The position numbers were made by a program, and so were the translations under genes. This document shows positions 16,698 to 25,527 of a stretch of 44,263 nt of DNA, one piece after another; positions within the stretch are counted from its first letter, which is position 1; the number at the start of each line of letters is the position of its first letter. This DNA comes from a virus. The notes beneath the pieces are model-generated. The model did no database searches and was not told the DNA's origin. It saw nothing but the letters and a program-made list of their open reading frames with translations. The stretch covers positions 1 through 44,263 of the IMG/VR virus record IMGVR_UViG_3300023119_000050. One strand, given 5' to 3'.

Positions 16698-19600
16698 ATG
16701 GCAATCAATTTTCCAAATTCACCGACAAATGGACAGATTTTTACATCTGGTGGAAAGTCGTATGAATACAATTCAACCACTGGAGTGTGGAATAGAAGAC
16801 CAGAGGCAACAAGTCCTATTCCAGCAGATATATCAGATTTAACAGATACAACCAATCTGCTCTTTGATGGCCAATATTCAAGTCTTGCTGGAGCGCCAAC
16901 TTCATCTACTGCTGGTGCTTTGGGCACACTCACAAAAACATTTACACAAAACGAAGAAACTGAAATAACACTCTCAGAAAACATCTCTCCAGTTCCAAAT
17001 GTAAGTGTGTTCAAAGAAGTCCCACAAGGAGGACTGACATCCAAAGGAAATTGGGATGTTAACGCAAACGCAACCAATTATGACTTCTTTGATGAAAAGC
17101 CTATTTCTTATTCATCGATTAGTTTAACTCCAAGCGCAACTGGCGATGGTACTTTTACAAGTAGCGATCCTATAATTTCAACACACCAAATAGCGGCGAC
17201 CATTCCAGATTATGGAAATGAGGCCGGATATGAGGTTACTTTAAGCAATTTACTTATTAATAATAATCTCACTGATGGGAGTTCACCAGAATTATACACT
17301 TTTGCTATGAGTCCTGACGGAACCAAAGCTCTGACATTGCAGGTTCATACCTCTCAAATACATAAACAAAGAATTCATGGATTTAATGTTGCCGTTGCTT
17401 ATAGTACTACAGTGGCAGATTATTCAAATCAATCTGCTTATTTTGATGTGACTCAAGGAGGCACTACAAGTGACCATAGAACAAGTAATTTTGGAATTGA
17501 TGAAAGTGGTACTTATATGTATATTCATAGAAAAGAGACAACGCATCAATACCAATTAAGTACTCCTTGGGATGCTAGTACAATTTCCTATCAAAACAAA
17601 ACATTTATACCGAGCGGAAACGGTATTCCATCTACAACAAATTGGCAAGCAGGCCCTCCAAATCCTTCCAATAATGGTGATTATATTTTATATTGCAATG
17701 GGAACTATGTAGCAAGATACACAATGTCAACTGCATGGGATATTACTACTGCTGGATCGAAGCAAGAAGTAGATTTATCTACCATATTGACTGCTGCTGG
17801 GGTAACTATAGATTGGGGCAATTTATATAATGCAATGTTTAGTAATGACGGAACTTTATTGTTGGTAAGTGCAAGAGGCAATTCATATCCACAACAGTTT
17901 GCATATAAATTTAATTTATCAACAGCATTTGATATTACGACTGCTGTATATGTAGAAGAAACGGGCGTGCATGGATGGGGATACTATCCAAGATTTTCCA
18001 GAGATAATTCGGGAAATACTTACATGATTGGTGGAACGGGGGCGGCCGCGCCTATTCGTATTGCTCAAACATCTATACCATCTGCTTTCTCTTCATCTGA
18101 CGTAGGTAAAAAAGTTATAGGTAACTCTGGATCCGCTATTATTACATCTACTGCTGGTGCATATAAGTCAGTTACTGCTTTTGCAGATACTTCTACAATT
18201 TCTTCTTGGCAGCTATTTGGTGCTGAAGGTAAGGCTGATGGGTCTGGTATTGAATTGAGTGGCTATTCTACTTCTACTCCTGTCATATTTCCTACGAGTG
18301 GTAATGGTGTAGGAGCAACAATGAATTATAATAATAATGTTTCAAGTGCAATAACTAATATAGTACATGTGGGATTTAATAGCGAGGGTACTATCGCAAT
18401 AGTTATGGTGGCGGGATTAAGTACTGGATATAAATTCACTAGATATGATTTGTCGATACCATTTGATCTTAGTACATTAACTGAAGATGCTACAAAAGTA
18501 AATACTAATGAAATGACTTCAGGTGTGAAATGGCTGTGGGTTCATCCAGACGGTACAAAAATTTGGATTAGTGACACTGGCGCAAATCGTATAAAATATT
18601 TTACTATGAGTACTGCTTGGGATCCTAGTACAGCTAGTTACGTTGGTTACTATTATTTCAATAGTGGAGGATCTTGGAACAGTACAAGTGGTGGTGGTGG
18701 AGCACCAAGCACAACAACCTTGCAACCATATGCTTTCGAATTTAATTCTGATGGGACAAAACTTCTAGTCGGATATTATGACAATAGTGCTTATGACGGA
18801 CTTGCAGAATATACACTTAGCACGGCTTATGACATGTCAACAATGACATATGTATCGTATGCAGACGTAACAACTGGAACTATACCTTATTCTTTCGTAG
18901 TATCTGAGGATGGACTTTCAGTGCTACGGGGATATTCAGGCGGCACGGCTGGTTTAGGCTATAGTTTGACATTGCCAAGTTATTTTAGTGTAGGAAGCAG
19001 CTCCTTGAATAATATTGGTAACATTGATTTCAGAACTCTTACGGGCGATGCTGGTGTCAGTGCTTACGCTGCTAGAACATTAATGTCTTATGATAAAAAA
19101 AGGTTGTGGTTATGTGATATGTCAACAAAGAAAATTTTTGAAATTACGGGCGGAACTTCATCAGCACATCCATACTCTCAATATTCTCCAGTCCTAACTG
19201 GTTCTACTGGTCAAATCAATTCATCATCGTGGGTCGATCTCGATTCTATGGTTGCAGATGAAACCAAGAATGATGGTGATGTATTCTATGCAGTTTCTAC
19301 AGATGACAGAACATCTTGGAGTGTTATCAAAGATGGTGACGGCGTAAGAAAGATTGTTAAGAATAACTCTGGAACTTGGCAGTATAATAATGATGCTGGA
19401 ACAACTGTTACAGTAGGATTTGATATTGCAAATGCATCTTACGATAGTAAAAGTTTAGATGTTAATGCATACGAATCTACGGCGCGGGCCGTAGATATTA
19501 GTAGTGATGGGTTGCACTTGATTGTGGCTGGTTCATTTGTTGATGATCTCCACTATTTTACACTTTCAACTGCTTTTGATGTAAGTACAGCCACTTATGT

Positions 19601-20555
19601 AAATAAAATTGATCCTCATGGAACAACTCTTGTAGGATGTAGATTTTCCTCTACAGGTCACAAAGTGTTTACTTGTGACGCTAATACATATAAAGTTGAA
19701 AGTTTTGATCTTAGTACTGCTTATGATCTTTCAACAGCAGGCTCAGGAACAACGAGTACTGCCTTAACCACTGTCAGCAGTAATGCTCAAACGGGACTCT
19801 TTGATTTTAACTTTAATAATAACGGCACTAAGTTGTTTGCCATGGATAGAAATGCATATAAAATTCATGAATATACTCTCTCTACAGCATGGGATATAAC
19901 TAATTTAACTTATGTTGATGCATATACTTATACAGCATACAGCGAAAGCTTTGCCTTTAATGGTGACGGTACAAAATTATTCATACTTAACATATCTGGC
20001 AATGATAAAGTTGAGTTACATAATTTAAGTGTTGCTTTTGACATAAGTACAGCTTCTATATCTTCGCCATTAGTATCATATGATACTTTTGAACAAGATA
20101 ACAATTCACAGGGGTTATGTTTTGGTAATAGCGGTCAGAAAATGTATATTGTGGGTAATGACGGCAACGACACAATTTATCAATATTCTACAGGCTCAAC
20201 TACTGTTGGTTATTCCACATCTGAAACTTGGGTTAACGGCACAAATAACAACGAACATGCAACACTACAAGAAGCACTAGGGGCTCAGTCATTTAACAGA
20301 ATGGACAAAGCACAACTCCAAGCAGTCACAGATCCAAACCACTATGTTCTTGGAGATACACTAGACTTGATGATTGCACCATATGCAACATCTGGAGCAT
20401 CTCCACTATCGGATGGTGTTACTATTGGATATCAGGCAGAAGCATTAGTGAGACAGGCAATCAATGGAACTGATTATGAAGCAGAGTTTCCGGCTCTAAA
20501 TAAAGTAAAAATCAAATCTCTTGCAGCACAAAACTTAAAGATAAGGGTAATCTAA
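16698..20555 (+). CDS. Large beta-propeller tail fibre (1285 aa)
   Basis: FPNSP adaptor and ISDLTDTTNLL linker (1-60), a beta-rich stretch with TQNEETEITLSENI, then two groups of propeller-type repeats (about residues 190-800 and 910-1160). These carry S-x-DGT-K and STAWD-x-STAS as in the gene at 12304, with the same TAWDITT-type strand ends. A central spacer (about 830-900, SWVDLDSMVADETKNDGD) and a C-terminal segment with LQEALGAQSFNRMDKAQLQA and LNKVKIKSLAAQNLKIRVI complete it. The last segment has the look of a phage fibre assembly or attachment tail. It is probably a receptor-binding fibre. It begins 11 bases after the previous stop with AAGGAA as ribosome site, and the next gene starts one base after its stop. 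Confidence 0.85.
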   Translation: MAINFPNSPTNGQIFTSGGKSYEYNSTTGVWNRRPEATSPIPADISDLTDTTNLLFDGQYSSLAGAPTSSTAGALGTLTKTFTQNEETEITLSENISPVPNVSVFKEVPQGGLTSKGNWDVNANATNYDFFDEKPISYSSISLTPSATGDGTFTSSDPIISTHQIAATIPDYGNEAGYEVTLSNLLINNNLTDGSSPELYTFAMSPDGTKALTLQVHTSQIHKQRIHGFNVAVAYSTTVADYSNQSAYFDVTQGGTTSDHRTSNFGIDESGTYMYIHRKETTHQYQLSTPWDASTISYQNKTFIPSGNGIPSTTNWQAGPPNPSNNGDYILYCNGNYVARYTMSTAWDITTAGSKQEVDLSTILTAAGVTIDWGNLYNAMFSNDGTLLLVSARGNSYPQQFAYKFNLSTAFDITTAVYVEETGVHGWGYYPRFSRDNSGNTYMIGGTGAAAPIRIAQTSIPSAFSSSDVGKKVIGNSGSAIITSTAGAYKSVTAFADTSTISSWQLFGAEGKADGSGIELSGYSTSTPVIFPTSGNGVGATMNYNNNVSSAITNIVHVGFNSEGTIAIVMVAGLSTGYKFTRYDLSIPFDLSTLTEDATKVNTNEMTSGVKWLWVHPDGTKIWISDTGANRIKYFTMSTAWDPSTASYVGYYYFNSGGSWNSTSGGGGAPSTTTLQPYAFEFNSDGTKLLVGYYDNSAYDGLAEYTLSTAYDMSTMTYVSYADVTTGTIPYSFVVSEDGLSVLRGYSGGTAGLGYSLTLPSYFSVGSSSLNNIGNIDFRTLTGDAGVSAYAARTLMSYDKKRLWLCDMSTKKIFEITGGTSSAHPYSQYSPVLTGSTGQINSSSWVDLDSMVADETKNDGDVFYAVSTDDRTSWSVIKDGDGVRKIVKNNSGTWQYNNDAGTTVTVGFDIANASYDSKSLDVNAYESTARAVDISSDGLHLIVAGSFVDDLHYFTLSTAFDVSTATYVNKIDPHGTTLVGCRFSSTGHKVFTCDANTYKVESFDLSTAYDLSTAGSGTTSTALTTVSSNAQTGLFDFNFNNNGTKLFAMDRNAYKIHEYTLSTAWDITNLTYVDAYTYTAYSESFAFNGDGTKLFILNISGNDKVELHNLSVAFDISTASISSPLVSYDTFEQDNNSQGLCFGNSGQKMYIVGNDGNDTIYQYSTGSTTVGYSTSETWVNGTNNNEHATLQEALGAQSFNRMDKAQLQAVTDPNHYVLGDTLDLMIAPYATSGASPLSDGVTIGYQAEALVRQAINGTDYEAEFPALNKVKIKSLAAQNLKIRVI

Positions 20556-20556
20556 A

Positions 20557-22029
20557 GTGGCAGTAAACTTTCCAGATAGTCCTAGTGATAATCAAACATT
20601 TACTACAAATGGAAGAACATATAGATATAATTCAGCAACAGGAGCCTGGAAAATATTAGCTGCTGGTGTAGGTTCAGATATTTCTGAACTAACTGATACA
20701 ACAAGTCTCATTCCAGCAGATGTTTCTGATTTGGCAGACAACACTGGTTTATTAGATAGTGGTGGTGCTACTGTATATGCGGATATGGCAGCACTAATAG
20801 CTGCAACTGGTATGTCTAATGGAGATTTTGGATTAGTCACTGCAAACAATAATATATACGTTTATAATGGTTCTGGTTGGTATAAAATAGCAACTGTGCA
20901 GAATGATTCTCCATCAGCAATCACTGGAGTAGATGGAACCTATGAACTAGCAACTGATGGAACTCCAACAGTTATTACAGCAGTTTCTACAGACCCAGAT
21001 GGATTTCCTCTTACATGGACTTATTCTACTTCTGGTTTGGGAAATATTGCTACAGTGAGTCAAGTGGATAATGTATTTACTATTACACCTAGTACTGATA
21101 GTGCCAATGATGGGACATTCACTCTTACAATTAGTGCCACTGATGGTGTTAATGGTGCGGTTAGTGCGAATACAAGTTTAACTCTAATCTTTACACCTAA
21201 TTGGACAACTACATTTTCAACTATGACCAGTACTTGGGGATCTACTTCCAATGTTTTATTGAGCACTTATGGCGGGTTTGCAAATGGAGTAGGGAGTACG
21301 TGGTATAGGTCTGGTGCAATATCTGTAAGCAGAGATGGTACAAAAATGACAATTAGTGATCAAATTGGCGGCGGGAAGCCCGTTGATTTTACTATGTCTA
21401 CTCCATATGATCCAAGCACTCTTGCATTTGCTCAAACAGGAGATATTAATATAAAAGCGCTTTATGCTTTAGATTATATTGAAGATGGAACAAAATTATA
21501 CTATGGTGATCAGCAAACAGTAAAATATGCAAATTTAAATACTGCATTCAACAGTAATACCCAAGCAAGCACAGTAAGTGTATTTACTGAGTCGGCTATT
21601 ATATATGATTTAAAATTCTCTACAGATGGAATGAAATTATTTGTTCTTTCTGGCAACCAAACTAGTGACAATCAAGTTAAAACATATAACTTAGGCGCGG
21701 CCTTTGACACATCATCTCGTACATTGGCAAACACATTTAATTTCTGGAGTACATATGCTAATAATTCAGTGAGAACTATTACTTCAATACAATTTAATCC
21801 TCTTGGAACAGTTTTATATGTAGTCTCTGCATATGGCGGAACAGCTTCTACTATTCCATTAACTACCGCTTGGGATTTATCAACAGCAGGTTCCTACACA
21901 ACTGGAGGAAGCTTTGGAGTAGGTGCGAATATTCAAAAGGCACATATTTCTTGGGATGGAAATTGGGTTTACGGACTTAGAGATCAGCAAGATAACTCTG
22001 TAAGATTATATTGGAGACAACAACCTTAA
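20557..22029 (+). CDS. Tail fibre, adaptor + cadherin-like + propeller repeats (490 aa)
   Basis: Begins with GTG one base after the preceding TAA; the N-terminus (VAVNFPDSPSDNQ) aligns with the other FPNSP adaptors, which fixes the start. Next come two SELTDTTSLIPADVSDL linkers, the ADMAALIAATGMSNGDFGLV / NNIYVYNGSGWYKIA module (about 70-110), a cadherin-like domain with STDPDGFPLTW and FTITPSTD (about 115-210), and about five propeller-like repeats with DGTK and TAWDLSTA (about 240-490). Five repeats are too few for a normal seven-bladed propeller, so it may close by oligomerisation or be a shorter fold. Bases 20782-20960 are a direct repeat of 22285-22463 in the next gene. Confidence 0.85.
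   Translation: MAVNFPDSPSDNQTFTTNGRTYRYNSATGAWKILAAGVGSDISELTDTTSLIPADVSDLADNTGLLDSGGATVYADMAALIAATGMSNGDFGLVTANNNIYVYNGSGWYKIATVQNDSPSAITGVDGTYELATDGTPTVITAVSTDPDGFPLTWTYSTSGLGNIATVSQVDNVFTITPSTDSANDGTFTLTISATDGVNGAVSANTSLTLIFTPNWTTTFSTMTSTWGSTSNVLLSTYGGFANGVGSTWYRSGAISVSRDGTKMTISDQIGGGKPVDFTMSTPYDPSTLAFAQTGDINIKALYALDYIEDGTKLYYGDQQTVKYANLNTAFNSNTQASTVSVFTESAIIYDLKFSTDGMKLFVLSGNQTSDNQVKTYNLGAAFDTSSRTLANTFNFWSTYANNSVRTITSIQFNPLGTVLYVVSAYGGTASTIPLTTAWDLSTAGSYTTGGSFGVGANIQKAHISWDGNWVYGLRDQQDNSVRLYWRQQP
20782..20960 (+). repeat. 179-base direct repeat, copy 1 (between adjacent fibre genes)
   Basis: Encodes the ADMAALIAATGMSNGDFGLV and YNGSGWYKIATVQND block of the first gene. The same block, of equal length and high DNA similarity, lies at 22285-22463 in the next gene. 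It points to module duplication or exchange. Confidence 0.85.
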
Positions 22030-22059
22030 ACCATAAGAGATAACTTAAAGGACAGACAA

Positions 22060-23556
22060 ATGGCGATAAACTTTCCAAATAGTCCAAGTGACAACCAAAC
22101 ATTTGTCACTAATGGAAGAACATATAGATATAATTCAGCATCAGGAGTTTGGAAAATAGTAACTTCTGGTGCAATATCCGATCTATCAGATTTGACAGAT
22201 ACAACAAGTCTCATTCCAGCAGATGTGTCTGATTTAACTGATACTGGAGGAGTATTGGGCAATGCCGGCGCGGCGATTTACGCAGATATGGCAGCATTAA
22301 TAGCCGCTACTGGTATGTCTAATGGAGATTTTGGATTAGTTACCGCAACAAATAATATATACGTTTATAATGGTTCTGGTTGGTATAAGATTGCTACAGT
22401 ACAAAATGATTCTCCTAGTGCGATTACTGGAGTAGATGGAACCTATGAATTAGCAACTGATGGTACGGCAACTGTAATCACAGCGGTGTCTACAGACCCA
22501 GAAGGATTCCCTCTGACATGGAGTTATGCAGTCACATCTGGTTCTTTAGGAACAATAGCAACCGTATCACAAGTAGATAATGTTTTCACGATTACACCCA
22601 GCACTACAGAGTCAGATGCTGGAACATTTGAGTTGACATTTAGTGCTACTGACGGTATCAATGGAGCAGTAAATGCAAGTAGTGAATTTTCTTTGACTTT
22701 TGGGGTACAATATCCTATTTTAAATACACTTAGTGGTAGTGTTACTAGTGGGTCTGTAACTGTTCCAAGTCAAGCCAATGATTATTATTGTACTCCCGAA
22801 GGAGATTTTTCTTTTGTAAGTGCCGCCTACAATCCTGTAGTATTAGAACACACCACTCATAAAAGTCCTACTACAACACAACGCAATATAGGTAGTACTG
22901 GTAATAGTACACTTGGAGGTTATTGGGCGATTACTGCAAGCCAAGACGGTACTAGAATATTTGCTGCGGAGCATAATTCTGGGGGCGGCAATTTAAAATT
23001 TTATCAATGGAATTATAATTTAAATACGACAGTAAATACTAATGGTAACGGATTAAGTGGAACAGTAGGCTCTAGTAGTTGTACTGGTACGGTTACTAGG
23101 AATAGGCCTTCAAACCAACCTGGCTTTGATATTACTGGAATAGCTTTGTCTAGTGATGGAACAAAATTATTTCTCTGTGCTGTCAACTACAACTACATTG
23201 CTCGTTGGGATCTCTCTACTCCCTTTGATATCAATACTATAGGAACTTCACCAGCACAAGAAGTTCAGGTTGCAGGAAGTACGCCATGCAACGATGTCCA
23301 ACTTAGTCCTGACGATAAATACCTAATCTATTCAGCGGGCAATTTTTCAAGAACATATACCCAAAAACAATTTGATCCAGCAAATCCTTTAGATTTAAAC
23401 AATTTATCTACTGTGACAGGTGGCTCAAAACAATTTTCAAGTAGTGGTGACGCTTCCGCAAACGTCAATCCATTAGGTGCCTGTTTCTTAAACGATGGCA
23501 CTTCAATGTTCGTTTTTGACCGTCAAAACAGTCAAATAGACAAATATACAGTTTAA
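22060..23556 (+). CDS. Tail fibre paralogue of the preceding gene (498 aa)
   Basis: The first 215 residues follow the gene at 20557 closely: adaptor MAINFPNSPSDNQTF, double SDLTDTT/ADVSDLTD linker, IYADMAALIAATGMSNGDFG module, cadherin-like domain with STDPEGFPLTWSY and FTITPSTTESDAGTF. The C-terminal half is quite different. It starts with strands around SVTSGSVTVPSQANDYYC and holds a few propeller-type repeats (DGTKLFLCA, STPFDIN, LSPDDKYLIY), with more cysteines than its neighbours. A pair of paralogues with matched stems and different tips is what one expects from fibre diversification. AAAGGAC lies before the ATG. The stop is followed by a 54-base gap with an exact late promoter box. Confidence 0.85.
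   Translation: MAINFPNSPSDNQTFVTNGRTYRYNSASGVWKIVTSGAISDLSDLTDTTSLIPADVSDLTDTGGVLGNAGAAIYADMAALIAATGMSNGDFGLVTATNNIYVYNGSGWYKIATVQNDSPSAITGVDGTYELATDGTATVITAVSTDPEGFPLTWSYAVTSGSLGTIATVSQVDNVFTITPSTTESDAGTFELTFSATDGINGAVNASSEFSLTFGVQYPILNTLSGSVTSGSVTVPSQANDYYCTPEGDFSFVSAAYNPVVLEHTTHKSPTTTQRNIGSTGNSTLGGYWAITASQDGTRIFAAEHNSGGGNLKFYQWNYNLNTTVNTNGNGLSGTVGSSSCTGTVTRNRPSNQPGFDITGIALSSDGTKLFLCAVNYNYIARWDLSTPFDINTIGTSPAQEVQVAGSTPCNDVQLSPDDKYLIYSAGNFSRTYTQKQFDPANPLDLNNLSTVTGGSKQFSSSGDASANVNPLGACFLNDGTSMFVFDRQNSQIDKYTV
22285..22463 (+). repeat. 179-base direct repeat, copy 2
   Basis: Second copy of the block at 20782-20960. A more distant relative is in the gene at 33192 (ADMAALIAKTGMTDGDQVFV). Confidence 0.85.
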
Positions 23557-23583
23557 TTGGATAAACAAAAGATAAAAATTAAT

Positions 23584-23591
23584 TATAAATA
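23584..23591 (+). promoter_or_regulatory. T4-type late promoter box TATAAATA
   Basis: An exact TATAAATA in the 54-base gap before the gene at 23611, 19 bases from its ATG. In T4 this box is recognised by the sigma factor gp55 with the sliding clamp and needs no -35 element. It probably drives the two fibre genes at 23611 and 25528. Confidence 0.65.
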
Positions 23592-23610
23592 ATACTAAAA
23601 AGGATTTACA

Positions 23611-25518
23611 ATGGCGGACAGCAATTTAGACACCTCAATAGCAGCTCTCAAAACAGAACTCTTGAACGCAATTCCTACTGCTACTGTAGATGAACTGGTA
23701 AGTATTGCAAGGTCTGCGAAAGGTATGAATCTAGGAGAAGATTCTTCTCTGGAACAAGCAATCAACACTAGAGTAAATGCTCTGGCATCAACTGCAACAA
23801 GTGATGAAGTTTCTAAACTCGCAACAGTCATAAAACAATTTCTAAACCCTGCTGCAATCACTGTTACCAATTTTACATCAGTAACTGGAGATTTAATTCC
23901 AGATACTAATGAAGCATATGATTTAGGTAGCGCATCTAATAGATTCAAAGACTTGTATATCAGCGGAAATACAATGTTCTTGGGAGACACTAAGATACAA
24001 GATGATGGAACAGAACTTAAATTCTTAGACTCATCAGATAATCCAAGAAAAATGAAAGCTAAAGAGATTGATCTGGACGATGGTTCTGGAAAGATTCGGT
24101 TAAAAAGAAATGCACAGGGTAAGTTAGATTTTAGAACAATAGATAATTCTGGAAATGATACTGGAGCAGTTTCAACTGCATCTACTGGAGCAACAGTTGG
24201 TGCATATTCTTTGATGTCTGAACTACCACTCACTGGAGTAGATGCTGGAACTCAAGCCTTTGTGTCTGAAAATAATAAATTGTTCTTATGGACAGGAACT
24301 GGTTGGTATAATATTGCGCTTGTCAATCAAACTCCATCTGCGATCTCTGGAGCAAATGCAACATATGATCTTGCAATTGATGGAACTCCTACTGTTGTAA
24401 CTTTGAATGCAACCGATCCAGAAGGACTTCCTTTAACATGGAGTTATCAGGTAACAACTGGAGCATTAGGTTCCACCGCAACAGTGGCCCAAGCAGATAA
24501 TGTATTTACCATCACACCAAGTGCAACAGAAGCTGATGCTGGAACATTTACTCTAACATTCTCAGCATCTGATGGCGTTAATCAATCTATTGCGAGTAGT
24601 GATTTTTCACTGGCATTTGCGCCGCCGCCAGCTGGCGTTCTCTTTACATCTGTGGGAACTCATACTTGGACTGTGCCAGATGGTGTAACTAGTATATCTA
24701 TGGTTGGTGTTGGTGGAGGCGGAAGTGGTGCGGTAGTCGGACATCAACCAGAAAATAGTGGTACTGGTGGTGGTGGAGCAGCGCTTGCATATGTTAATAA
24801 TTTTTCAGTCACAGCTGGAGAACAATATACAGTAAAAGTGGGGGCAGGGGGCGCTCCCGTAACCGGCGGGGCAAGCACCCATAACAGCGGAAATAGCGGC
24901 GAGGCGAGTTTTGTAAGTAAAGATGGAGTCATCATCTTTCAAGCGGGCGGTGGTTCGGGTGGCAATCGTGTTGCAGGCGGGCCCGCGCCCGAAGCTTCTG
25001 GTGGAACCAATGTGTTTGGTAACTCGACTGTATTGGGCAGTGCGACCACTGGTGGCCATGGAGGTGGTAGAGGAAAAGGTGATAGAGGTACTCAATCAAT
25101 GGCCGCCGGAGGGGGCGGTGGTGCTGGAGGATATTCTGGCAATGGCGGCGATGCATCTCCCGACACCAATTCAGGACAAAATGGTACTGGTGGTTCTGGA
25201 GCGGGAGGAAAAACAATGCAAGCTTTTGGTAGTGCTCATGGAACTGCTGGTGGTGGTGTTGGTGTATATGGTCAGGGCCGAAATGGTAACGCATCATCTG
25301 GAAGATCAGGTTCTGGTGGAACGAGCATTGATCCATTAGATTCTAATAACGACAAAAATTACGGCGCCGGTGGGCCTGGATCCTTTAATTTTAATAGCAA
25401 CTACAATGGGGAAACTGCCGGTCAAGGCGTTGTTCGGATCATTTGGGGAGATGGAAGATCTTTCCCATCAACCAATGTAGATCAGGCATCTTCGACAGCA
25501 GGCGAAACAACAGTATAA
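23611..25518 (+). CDS. Tail fibre, helical adaptor + cadherin-like + glycine-rich tip (635 aa)
   Basis: The N-terminal 100 residues (MADSNLDTSIAALKTELL, then PTATVDELVSIARSAKG) are the same helical adaptor as in the giant fibre and the next gene. They are followed by the DLGSASNRFKDLYISGNTMF motif (about 110-130) and a strand-rich section with KLKFLD-type repeats. A LFLWTGTGWYNIALV module (about 228) and a cadherin-like domain with ATDPEGLPLTWSYQ (about 240-345) come next. The C-terminal 280 residues are a polyglycine domain with many GGGG runs that closes with GVVRIIWGDGRSFPSTN, an ending I know from glycine-rich proteins of marine phages. A tip adhesin of polyglycine-II type is plausible. 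AAAAAGGA precedes the ATG, and a late box lies just upstream. Confidence 0.85.
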   Translation: MADSNLDTSIAALKTELLNAIPTATVDELVSIARSAKGMNLGEDSSLEQAINTRVNALASTATSDEVSKLATVIKQFLNPAAITVTNFTSVTGDLIPDTNEAYDLGSASNRFKDLYISGNTMFLGDTKIQDDGTELKFLDSSDNPRKMKAKEIDLDDGSGKIRLKRNAQGKLDFRTIDNSGNDTGAVSTASTGATVGAYSLMSELPLTGVDAGTQAFVSENNKLFLWTGTGWYNIALVNQTPSAISGANATYDLAIDGTPTVVTLNATDPEGLPLTWSYQVTTGALGSTATVAQADNVFTITPSATEADAGTFTLTFSASDGVNQSIASSDFSLAFAPPPAGVLFTSVGTHTWTVPDGVTSISMVGVGGGGSGAVVGHQPENSGTGGGGAALAYVNNFSVTAGEQYTVKVGAGGAPVTGGASTHNSGNSGEASFVSKDGVIIFQAGGGSGGNRVAGGPAPEASGGTNVFGNSTVLGSATTGGHGGGRGKGDRGTQSMAAGGGGGAGGYSGNGGDASPDTNSGQNGTGGSGAGGKTMQAFGSAHGTAGGGVGVYGQGRNGNASSGRSGSGGTSIDPLDSNNDKNYGAGGPGSFNFNSNYNGETAGQGVVRIIWGDGRSFPSTNVDQASSTAGETTV

Positions 25519-25527
25519 GGAAATCTC

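Noticed and set aside
24932-25336. Minus- and plus-strand frames across the glycine-rich part of the gene at 23611
   Set aside because: Same reason: the open frames come from GG-rich codons in another frame and lack start signals.
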